NCBI GenBank assembly: GCA_964546435.1
Contig: CAZJKJ010000043.1
Location: 1 to 29,507 of the forward strand
Direction: 5' to 3'
From: CAYNST01 sp964546435
Lineage (GTDB): Bacteria > Pseudomonadota > Gammaproteobacteria > Pseudomonadales > Cellvibrionaceae
Length of the DNA stretch: 29,507 nucleotides
Part shown: positions 7,717 through 13,966 of the stretch, in pieces
How the letters are laid out: each line of letters begins with the position of its first letter
Numbering within the stretch: position 1 is the first letter of the stretch
Notes under the pieces: generated by a model
Databases searched by the model: none
What the model was told of the DNA's origin: nothing
Seen by the model: the letters and a program-made list of their open reading frames with translations, nothing else
Translations under genes and position numbers: made by a program

Positions 7717-8324
7717 AGAAATTACTTCGGGGGCTGATGCTTGTCCTCGCATCCCCAATCAGGCCTTCGCTTGTTTATCCGCGAGTGCTAGCGCAGCACT
7801 GGAGCTTAAGCGCGGTGTCGATTCTCACCACTCAGGTGCTGCTTGCGGGTCTTTTTACCGCGTTTTTATCCACCGTCGGCAGCGTAGCGCTTACACCCGA
7901 GATTGATCTATTTATCACGGCTTTCTACCTCGCGCTCTACGGCATGCCGCTGGTGATTGTTGCGCCGGTCTTCTACTTTCACATGATCGGCAAGAGGCTA
8001 TATCATCTTGAGGGCTTTTGGCGGTTCTACCGCCTGGCGATCTGGATGGTGCTGCCTTATATGCTGGTGTTGCTCGGCGCCTTGAGCGCGATCGTAGCGA
8101 TCATCCTCATTGTGCCGGTGCCATCGTTTGTTGTGCCGGTGCTCTTTGTGCTTTCCTATCTTGTGCTTGGGTATGACTTTGTCATTGCCTTTAAAATCTC
8201 CCATGAGGCCACGGCCCGCCAGACACTGGTGTGCATTGTCTCAGGCGCTATTTTTTGCGCGCTGATCACGCTCATTTTGATGAGATTTGTTGTGATTCCT
8301 GGCATCAAAGGGTTGAGCGCATAG
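7713..8324 (+). CDS. Polytopic inner-membrane protein, 203 aa
   Basis: About five hydrophobic segments (near residues 35-60, 68-90, 108-132, 133-155 and 170-195) separated by short loops, with a basic N-terminus (MKKLLRG). The pattern recalls Yip1-like membrane proteins, but no diagnostic motif is visible, so I leave it as unknown. The ATG overlaps the previous stop (ATGA), making it the third gene of a coupled membrane-protein operon driven from 6574-6601. It ends 19 bp before the convergent DUF1064-like gene. Confidence 0.8.
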   Translation: MKKLLRGLMLVLASPIRPSLVYPRVLAQHWSLSAVSILTTQVLLAGLFTAFLSTVGSVALTPEIDLFITAFYLALYGMPLVIVAPVFYFHMIGKRLYHLEGFWRFYRLAIWMVLPYMLVLLGALSAIVAIILIVPVPSFVVPVLFVLSYLVLGYDFVIAFKISHEATARQTLVCIVSGAIFCALITLILMRFVVIPGIKGLSA

Positions 8325-8343
8325 GACGGATCTGGCGCTGGCG

Positions 8344-8886
8344 CTACCTTCCGTCTGCTCGGGTCTCAAGAATTGAGATTCCAAAAAGGGCCTTGATCAT
8401 CTTCTTTTTCATGATGTACTCAGTTGTTCGCCACCCTTTGGCATCTTCGACCACCTGAGCGCCATCCTTTTGGTAGACAAAATCAGCAAAATAGCGGGTG
8501 ATCAGATGGCCATTAATTTCAATTCGAAACTCCACCTGCAGCTGCAGCGCCGAGATTTCCCCTGCTCGCTCAAGAAGCTTAAGCTGCCCGTAGCGCCGCC
8601 CCTCCCAGGCAGACTGAAAGATGATCCCATCGATTTCAACCTTGCGGGCATTGTGCTTGTGACGCTTTTGCTTTTTTGCGCCGGCGCTGGAGAGTTCACG
8701 AAACTGCTCTACGGTGACTCGGCACTGGTCTTTTGGCAGGGCGGCCGCAAGACGCGCGAACGGATCATCACTGGTTTTTGCGTGGTTGCGCCTGGCGCGG
8801 CTTCGCTTCACATACACCTCGTCATTACGGTTTCTTTGAGCGTAGTGCGCAGCGTCGCAAAGCACAAATAATCGTTCTGCTTGCAC
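8344..8886 (-). CDS. DUF1064-like protein, probable small nuclease-fold protein
   Basis: The C-terminal 110 residues match the DUF1064 pattern: KHNARKVEIDGIIFQSAWEG, then a GQLKLLERAGEI helix, LQLQVEF, YFADFVY and VVEDAKG-x-T followed by a lysine-rich helix. DUF1064 proteins are common in phages and mobile elements and are thought to have a PD-(D/E)xK-like nuclease fold; the E-x-R, ADF and VED-K residues here fit that. The first 70 residues are basic and not part of the domain. The start is uncertain: the longest frame opens with GTG at 8886 and no clear ribosome site. It lies 20 bp behind the DUF1190-like gene and probably shares its transcript. Confidence 0.75.
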   Translation of the reverse strand: MQAERLFVLCDAAHYAQRNRNDEVYVKRSRARRNHAKTSDDPFARLAAALPKDQCRVTVEQFRELSSAGAKKQKRHKHNARKVEIDGIIFQSAWEGRRYGQLKLLERAGEISALQLQVEFRIEINGHLITRYFADFVYQKDGAQVVEDAKGWRTTEYIMKKKMIKALFGISILETRADGR

Positions 8887-8906
8887 CGCAATGTTCTCAC
8901 GAGTGA

Positions 8907-9551
8907 CTATCCTCGGGACGGTGAGGCTGCGGCGGAAAAAAGCAGCATTTTCTGGGACTGATCACCGGGGCTTGCCAGAAGTTGTGCCCGTGTCGTACAG
9001 AAATTCTCGCCCGTGCTTAGCGCAAAGCATATCTCATACGACAGGGCCCCGGGTGTATTGATTAGAAATTGCTGGTCGGATGAGAAGAACGGCAGGGCGT
9101 TCTTGCCGATCACCACCGGATAGCCCGGGGCGAGTACGTACTGGTTTAGATTCTGGGCGTAGAATACAGGGGTGGGCAGGTAATCACCCTTGCCGCGGGT
9201 GATAATGGCGAATCCAAGATCAAACGGCCTGTAGTAGCCTGCGGTTGACTCGCGGCACATGCCGAAATCCGTCTCGCACCGCTGCTTTGACTGGTAAGGC
9301 CAGACCATATTATTGGCTCGTTCTGCAGCAAACGCTGCTGATCTGGTGCACTGGTAGCGAAGGGTGGGGACGATTGAGTTTTCACATTGAGCGGCATTCA
9401 GATACACCACAATCTCAACGCGCTTGGTCAGTGGTGCCTGCCAGTCATCGTTAAACATCATGTAAATGAGGCATCCAATCACCGCGAGCATGGCGCACGG
9501 TGTCCAGTAGTTGCTTTTTGGCCTGTCCAGTACCGGGCTGTCTCTTCGCAT
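8907..9551 (-). CDS. DUF1190-like exported or membrane-anchored protein
   Basis: 214 residues with one hydrophobic segment (about 17-33, TPCAMLAVIGCLIYMMF) after a charged N-terminus, so a signal anchor or long signal peptide. The mature part has the layout of the DUF1190/YgiB family: early cysteines (QCENS, YQCTRS), then PYQSKQRCETDFGMC, a YRPFDLGFAI segment and TPVFY. Six cysteines in the exported part suggest disulfides. Function of the family is unknown. The ATG is at 9551, and a good promoter (9585-9613) lies just upstream, inside the end of the DUF488 gene. Probably co-transcribed with the DUF1064-like gene. Confidence 0.7.
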   Translation of the reverse strand: MRRDSPVLDRPKSNYWTPCAMLAVIGCLIYMMFNDDWQAPLTKRVEIVVYLNAAQCENSIVPTLRYQCTRSAAFAAERANNMVWPYQSKQRCETDFGMCRESTAGYYRPFDLGFAIITRGKGDYLPTPVFYAQNLNQYVLAPGYPVVIGKNALPFFSSDQQFLINTPGALSYEICFALSTGENFCTTRAQLLASPGDQSQKMLLFSAAASPSRG

Positions 9552-9584
9552 GATGGCCGCTCAGTTACACATAAATATATCTAT

Positions 9585-9613
9585 AATATATCAAAACCCC
9601 ATTCCATTCTCAA
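9585..9613 (-). promoter_or_regulatory. Promoter of the DUF1190-DUF1064 pair
   Basis: TTGAGA (9608-9613), 17 bp, TATATT (9585-9590) on the minus strand. It sits over the last codons and stop of the upstream DUF488 gene. Confidence 0.65.
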
Positions 9614-10247
9614 TGCCAGCACTATCGCCGGGATGATCATTTGCCGATACCATATTGTCGTTGCGGTAAGCGTGGCGGGCGGCAAGCAACCTAACGGCAT
9701 CGGCATGTGACTGCTGAGGACTGCGAAAGAGGTCCTCACGCATGCCGAGACGCTCTCCCGCGCGCTCAATCAGTTCCTTGTGCGCAATGGGCGCGCTGCC
9801 CGGCTCAATGTGCCATGCCTCAATGCCGTGCTCACTCCACAGGTGCTCGGCAACCAGTAGAGCCCTGTGGCAGGTATGAGCCTGTTTCTCAGCGCACATA
9901 AGCGCAAGGTTGTGGCCCTGCTCAAGACCCGCCAGCAAGCGTTTAATGCCAGATTTAAACAATTCACTTTCGCGCACCCGGTCAAATTGCACCTGTCCGC
10001 TACCATCATAGTGGGAGCTCTGCGGCGATCGAGCGCCGAGTTCACGCCCGAGATGCAGGTAGCGCATCCGCGCGCTCGCAAGGGCGACAGGAAGAGTGTC
10101 TTTATTGTATTGCCCAAATCGAGCAGAGAAGGGGCTGGACCGGACATCGATAAGAAAGCCAACGCCTGCGGACTCAAGTGTGCCGATGAAATTCTCAATA
10201 CTCATTCCGGCATAACCCAGAGTAAAGATCTTGCCGGAAGCAGTCAT
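9591..10247 (-). CDS. DUF488 family protein
   Basis: About 218 residues. It shows the family's motifs in order: FTLGYAGMSIENF at the start, GVGFLIDVRSSPFSARF, RYLHLGRELGAR, and NLALMCAEKQAHTCHRALLVAEHL with the conserved CAE..CHR cysteine and histidine pair, then IEAWHIE. DUF488 proteins are cytoplasmic and of unknown biochemical role; the conserved cysteines suggest a redox or metal role. About 55 residues after the core are extra. I prefer the ATG at 10247; a GTG at 10259 is possible and neither has a strong ribosome site. TAATAT on the minus strand at 10278-10283 may be the -10 box, but no good -35 goes with it. Confidence 0.85.
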   Translation of the reverse strand: MTASGKIFTLGYAGMSIENFIGTLESAGVGFLIDVRSSPFSARFGQYNKDTLPVALASARMRYLHLGRELGARSPQSSHYDGSGQVQFDRVRESELFKSGIKRLLAGLEQGHNLALMCAEKQAHTCHRALLVAEHLWSEHGIEAWHIEPGSAPIAHKELIERAGERLGMREDLFRSPQQSHADAVRLLAARHAYRNDNMVSANDHPGDSAGIENGMGF

Positions 10248-10359
10248 GTGCGCACTCACTTTTTACATTTAGTGGTCATATTATCTGGATATGTATCGAG
10301 CGCTTCCTGCCGCCGGGATAATAGCGCAACCTTCACGAAAGCCCGGCACTGGGAATGTC

Positions 10360-10764
10360 TTATGGGCCCATTGACGGCCCGTCATCGGCGCCATCGTCAT
10401 GCTGCGTATCCAGAATCTCTTCATACTGCGCATCCAGAATCTCATCGGAATCATCAGGGCTCAGATTATTAAAGGTAATTCCTGAGCTCCATTGCTTCTC
10501 GGCAGCCTCCTGGGCATGCGCCTCGTCGCTCGCAAGAAATGCCGATAAGCGGGCCACCTCAGGTTTGGCATTGGCGTAGTTGGTGCTGATCAGCAGGTGG
10601 AGATCCTGCACGATTTCTCCCACCTCGCGAGCTTTCGCGGCCATCATATCTGGATTCACCAACAGTTTCTCGCGATCCGTCTGCTCTGCACTCATGCGCT
10701 CAAAGGTGGCCCGTATTTTTCGAACGGTTGTAAAGCCATGCCAGTTAAAGTTTCGGTCAGCCAT
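10360..10764 (-). CDS. Unknown protein, 134 aa, acidic tail
   Basis: I do not recognise this family. The first half is basic and helical (FTTVRKIRATFERMSAEQTD), the last 30 residues very acidic (SPDDSDEILDAQYEEIL). It has no signal peptide or membrane segment. The tail contains a short repeat, EILDAQYE then EILDTQHD. The frame stays open upstream to 10896, but that would overlap the lipoprotein gene; the ATG at 10764 is preceded by GATGGGAAA and gives a natural N-terminus. Same strand as the lipoprotein gene, 64 bp downstream of it, so possibly one transcript. Confidence 0.7.
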   Translation of the reverse strand: MADRNFNWHGFTTVRKIRATFERMSAEQTDREKLLVNPDMMAAKAREVGEIVQDLHLLISTNYANAKPEVARLSAFLASDEAHAQEAAEKQWSSGITFNNLSPDDSDEILDAQYEEILDTQHDDGADDGPSMGP

Positions 10765-10828
10765 TTTCCCATCTCTCATTTTTAAAGCAAATAGTCGGGT
10801 GATCACACTCTCGATATTTCGTCGAAAT

Positions 10829-11365
10829 TCAATCAAGGCTTGTCTTGAGCATCTTCTGTCGCTGAGCAAATAACTCAGCCCTCGGTTCGGTATCAAACAC
10901 GTACCGGCGTATATTCACCGCGATCCAGGCTGCCTGGTCCGAAGGAAGATAGGATATCTCAGGAACGTCGATCATTTTGGAGGCAATTTCCTCGTTCACG
11001 CCATCAACATACACGCGCAAATTCTGATTGGCCGCCATCACCTTAACGGCCGCGAAAACCGGATCCTCCGATATCAGTACTTCCTGGTAGGCTTTGGCGC
11101 AGGTCATCTGCAGCTCAAGTAGTTTGGGATAGATCGCCTGGTGACCCATAACGGCAAAGGAGAGGGCGAGCTTTCGCTCAACCTCATCGCGCACACCGTT
11201 TTCGTTGACATCAACCCCCTCGATCGTCTGTGAGCCCGCTGCGCCAGGATCTGGCGGAAGATCGAGCGTTTTCTCAAGGCTGTGCAGCGGAAGATTTTGT
11301 GTGGCAGTGCAGGCGCCAAGCGACAAGGCCGCTGCCGCCGCAAAGATGATCTTTGTGAGTGTCAT
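10829..11365 (-). CDS. Predicted lipoprotein with EF-hand-like loop
   Basis: 178 residues. The N-terminus is a lipoprotein signal with lipobox LGAC, the acylated cysteine being residue 19. Residues 52-63 (DVNENGVRDEVE) match a calcium-binding EF-hand loop: D at 1, N at 3, N at 5, G at 6, D at 9 and E at 12. The remainder is helical (KLLELQMTCAKAYQEVL). Residue 20 is threonine rather than aspartate, so sorting to the outer membrane is likelier than retention in the inner membrane. Function unknown. The promoter is at 11399-11426 and the ATG at 11365. Confidence 0.8.
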   Translation of the reverse strand: MTLTKIIFAAAAALSLGACTATQNLPLHSLEKTLDLPPDPGAAGSQTIEGVDVNENGVRDEVERKLALSFAVMGHQAIYPKLLELQMTCAKAYQEVLISEDPVFAAVKVMAANQNLRVYVDGVNEEIASKMIDVPEISYLPSDQAAWIAVNIRRYVFDTEPRAELFAQRQKMLKTSLD

Positions 11366-11398
11366 ATAGGTCGCGATATAATAAGCCGATAATTAAAT

Positions 11399-11426
11399 AC
11401 TATACCAGTTTTCCAGATCATTGCAA
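11399..11426 (-). promoter_or_regulatory. Promoter of the lipoprotein gene
   Basis: TTGCAA (11421-11426), 16 bp, TATAGT (11399-11404) on the minus strand, 34 bp before the ATG. The -35 is a weak match; another AT-rich block nearer the gene could also act. Confidence 0.5.
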
Positions 11427-11484
11427 TCAGTGCGTGCGCCATGGTGGGCGCCCCGAGCTCTTGTGCTCATCGCAATATTGCGAA

Positions 11485-11513
11485 TTGCCACGTCTATTTA
11501 ATAATGCTATTAT
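11485..11513 (+). promoter_or_regulatory. Promoter with AT-rich palindrome over the -10 box
   Basis: TTGCCA (11485-11490), 17 bp, TATTAT (11508-11513). A perfect 9-bp inverted repeat, TTTAATAAT (11497-11505) and ATTATTAAA (11509-11517) around three bases, covers the spacer and -10 box and could be an operator. It drives the 175-aa gene. Confidence 0.6.
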
Positions 11514-11573
11514 TAAAATAGATTGATGCTTTGCTCAAAAGCTACATAACAATAATAAAAAAATATAACGCCC

Positions 11574-12101
11574 ATGAACAGCTCAAGCACACGCTCGGTT
11601 GCAGATACCACCAAGATTATAAATGCCATTGAAGAGATTGGCGGGCCGCGGCAAATCATTCGCCAGGCCAAGCTCAAAGTGCAATTTACAAAATCAAGGG
11701 ACGCAAGAGGCTTTGATGCCTGTAGTCTATTTGCTGATATTAACCTTGAGCTTTTGAGCCCAGAGCTTCGCCTATTCACGATCGAGGCAATGAGTAGGGC
11801 AGGCTCAATCGGGATTGACCGAAAGTCCTTAAGCGGCTCCCCCTATGATACCGCCTTCTATCAGCGCAGCCTGTGCGATAAACACATAAGCGATAAAGCC
11901 CTGCAGCTTAAGGCGCAAGAGAGCGTGCGGGAGCTTTTCGAAGGCGCACTCACCAAGCACTTTGGCCAGATGAAAAATGGCGCCGCAAGCTACGGACTTA
12001 GTGGCGCAGCCGCCACGATCGGGCAGCATCAGCCAGGTGCCGTACGCGGATTCATCAATCGGATGCTCAATAAGGATGCCAGGACGACGCCGGTGATGTA
12101 G
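11574..12101 (+). CDS. Unknown protein, 175 aa
   Basis: No family recognised. The protein is soluble, mixed basic and acidic, and mainly helical, with no signal peptide or membrane segment. The ATG at 11574 follows the promoter at 11485-11513 by about 54 bases and has no clear ribosome site. It ends in a single TAG at 12099-12101. The same frame then stays open for another 254 codons through the next gene, which is odd but may be chance. Confidence 0.7.
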   Translation: MNSSSTRSVADTTKIINAIEEIGGPRQIIRQAKLKVQFTKSRDARGFDACSLFADINLELLSPELRLFTIEAMSRAGSIGIDRKSLSGSPYDTAFYQRSLCDKHISDKALQLKAQESVRELFEGALTKHFGQMKNGAASYGLSGAAATIGQHQPGAVRGFINRMLNKDARTTPVM

Positions 12102-12393
12102 GAATTCTGCGCTCTGCACGCCCCGGGCATCTCAACCAAAAGCGTCGGTCAGGCGCTCGCACATCTACATGGCCACCTCGCTGCGCGGCAGTGCGATGAT
12201 GAGCAGAGCAGGACGCTCGGCCTTCGAATCAAAGCCCTGGGCGATGATGATGGCTCGGTGCGTCGCTCGGCCGAAATGCTCATTGAGATGTCCGGCACCA
12301 TGATCAGGATACGCTCAGCTCAGATCTACCGCAGCTTAAATATCAGCTACCGCTTATATCCTTACTTTTCAAATAATTATTGCATTAATATGC
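12102..12393. other. Gap with possible coding remnant
   Basis: No intact gene is seen. The first 240 bp are GC-rich like coding DNA; the rest is AT-rich promoter-like DNA. On the plus strand the 175-aa frame continues past its TAG. On the minus strand a 45-codon open stretch reads like real protein (HRAIIIAQGFDSKAERPALL), but it has no start and ends at TAG, with another stop further on. I cannot decide which strand, if either, was once coding. Confidence 0.35.
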
Positions 12394-12422
12394 TTGCCAT
12401 ATGGGCCGGTCGTATATATATT
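12394..12422 (+). promoter_or_regulatory. Promoter of the DksA/TraR-like gene
   Basis: TTGCCA (12394-12399), 17 bp, TATATT (12417-12422). The transcript would have a leader of about 57 bases containing the hairpin at 12445-12474. Confidence 0.6.
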
Positions 12423-12444
12423 ATATCGGTAATTAACTACAACG

Positions 12445-12474
12445 TGGATGCCTTGCGGCATCCATATTATTTTT
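12445..12474 (+). terminator. Leader hairpin with T-rich tail before the DksA/TraR-like gene
   Basis: TGGATGCC (12445-12452), loop TTGC and GGCATCCA (12457-12464) form a perfect 8-bp stem, followed by TATTATTTTT. This has the shape of an intrinsic terminator placed between promoter and start codon, so it could be an attenuator. Confidence 0.5.
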
Positions 12475-12485
12475 ACAGGTATAAT

Positions 12486-12863
12486 ATGAGCGACAAACTG
12501 ACACAGGAAATTATCGACAGCCTTCACGAGGGCTTAAAGGCGAAGAGAATCGATCTGGATTCGCAAATCCAGGCGATCAACATGCAGCTTCGCAGCATAA
12601 GCGACACAGCAGCTGATCTTGCCGACTCGGCGCAGGTGATTGAGGATCGTAACAACTTGATGGCCCACCTAAAGCAAATGCAAAAAGCGCTCAATGATGT
12701 GGATGTGGCTATAAAAAGTTACGATGACTACGGGTTGTGTAAATCGTGCTTCGATGATATTGCACCCCAAAGGCTGATGGCCAATCCGATGGCGACCCTC
12801 TGCATCCACTGCAAGACCGTTGAAGAGCATAACAATCGGGTTAATCTTGGAAGGCGCCAGTAG
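12486..12863 (+). CDS. DksA/TraR-type zinc-finger protein
   Basis: 125 residues: a long helical hairpin (about 5-80) then a C4 zinc finger with C85-x2-C88 and C106-x2-C109 (YGLCKSC ... LCIHCK), including the family signature RLMANPMATLC. DksA/TraR proteins enter the secondary channel of RNA polymerase and change promoter use; DksA also limits replication-transcription conflict. The coiled-coil tip reads SDTAADLADSA, resembling the D-x-x-D-x-A tip of DksA. It is shorter than DksA (151) and longer than F-plasmid TraR (73). The ATG at 12486 has AGG seven bases upstream; the longer open frame runs through promoter DNA and is not used. Confidence 0.85.
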   Translation: MSDKLTQEIIDSLHEGLKAKRIDLDSQIQAINMQLRSISDTAADLADSAQVIEDRNNLMAHLKQMQKALNDVDVAIKSYDDYGLCKSCFDDIAPQRLMANPMATLCIHCKTVEEHNNRVNLGRRQ

Positions 12864-12873
12864 TGATGGCGCG

Positions 12874-13863
12874 CTATTGCCACCACATTTTTTCATCCTG
12901 CGATTGAGGCTCACTCTCAGCGCTCTGCGCTCGGGGCTCCCACCACTTTTGCTGCATCGATTCGAGATCATCACTCGCGGCGCCTGTCGCGGCTGATGTC
13001 TCTTGCGCCGCTGGCTCCTCGGCTGCCCACCAGGGTTTTGATGAGCCTGCAGTATGGTCATCCTGCGACTGCCCGGGCTCATTTTCCACAGAGAATCTTG
13101 CCTCTATCCGGGCCTTATCATCACGACCCGGCCGTGCTTGCGACGCATCGATCGCATCGTCGCCTGCGTGCTCGATCGCGGCGCTTCTGGGCTGATCGTT
13201 ATCAATCGGGGCCGGCGAGCCCGCGGGTCCGATTGAGCTCGCATCGAAGGGCGCTGGCGCGCCTTCTGCCCAGAACTTTACGCAGGTACGGTAATAATCT
13301 GCACTATTTACGGCATCGGTGCGCGCGCGCTGCGCGCCGCGCGGCTTAAGATACAGCGCCTGATCGGCCTCAAGCGCCTTGTGCGTATCGGCAATGGATT
13401 GGTTGATAACGAATAAGGACTCCTCATCGAGCTTGCTGTCGCTAAAGAGAAATGCCTGCTGCGCGCGTGAGCGAGCGCTGCTGGCAGGATCTGTGACCTT
13501 ATCTGAGCGCATTTTACTGGTTGCGTGAACGCCTCGGGCCTGCCCAATCTCTTCAAGCTTGGTTCTTGCCGCGATGAATATTTCGCTCACCGAAGCCTTG
13601 GTCTGCGGGTGGATGCTCACAATGGCCTCAATCTGCGCATGCAGTAACCCCGCACGGGGATTGTCGCCCTGCCACTGGTGCGCACCGCCAAAGACGCTCG
13701 AATAGCCCACATCAAAGGCGCTTGAGCAGATATCGGTAAGCTCGCGGTGACTAAGTGTGTTGTATCGCTCAAAAAGAGGCATGCCCGCCACAACAAGATC
13801 GGCGCGCGCTGCCGAAGAAAGTCCGCTCAGAATTGCAAATGCCGCCAGGGCGTGTTTACGCAT
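12874..13863 (-). CDS. Exported protein with WW pairs in a disordered tail
   Basis: 329 residues. A clear Sec signal peptide (MRKHALAAFAILSGLSSAARA, cleavage before DLV) points to the periplasm or beyond. Residues 20-200 form a helical part with two cysteines (DICSS, RTCVKF). The last 130 residues are low-complexity, rich in A, D, E, P, Q and S, with three tryptophan pairs: KPWWAAEE, QKWWEPRA and the very end KMWWQ. Such a tail could be a docking segment. No family recognised. I start at the ATG at 13863 because the signal peptide begins there. The upstream AT-rich block (13870-13905) probably holds the promoter, but I cannot pick a convincing -35 and -10 pair. The stop is 10 bp from that of the convergent DksA/TraR-like gene. 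Confidence 0.8.
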   Translation of the reverse strand: MRKHALAAFAILSGLSSAARADLVVAGMPLFERYNTLSHRELTDICSSAFDVGYSSVFGGAHQWQGDNPRAGLLHAQIEAIVSIHPQTKASVSEIFIAARTKLEEIGQARGVHATSKMRSDKVTDPASSARSRAQQAFLFSDSKLDEESLFVINQSIADTHKALEADQALYLKPRGAQRARTDAVNSADYYRTCVKFWAEGAPAPFDASSIGPAGSPAPIDNDQPRSAAIEHAGDDAIDASQARPGRDDKARIEARFSVENEPGQSQDDHTAGSSKPWWAAEEPAAQETSAATGAASDDLESMQQKWWEPRAQSAESEPQSQDEKMWWQ

Positions 13864-13966
13864 GATTATCATCCGATAATTATATATCACTATAATAATT
13901 TATCATGAAGGCCGTGATCTGTACATCGTATTCACTTTTGGCCGCAAAGCCACCTGATTGCACAGC

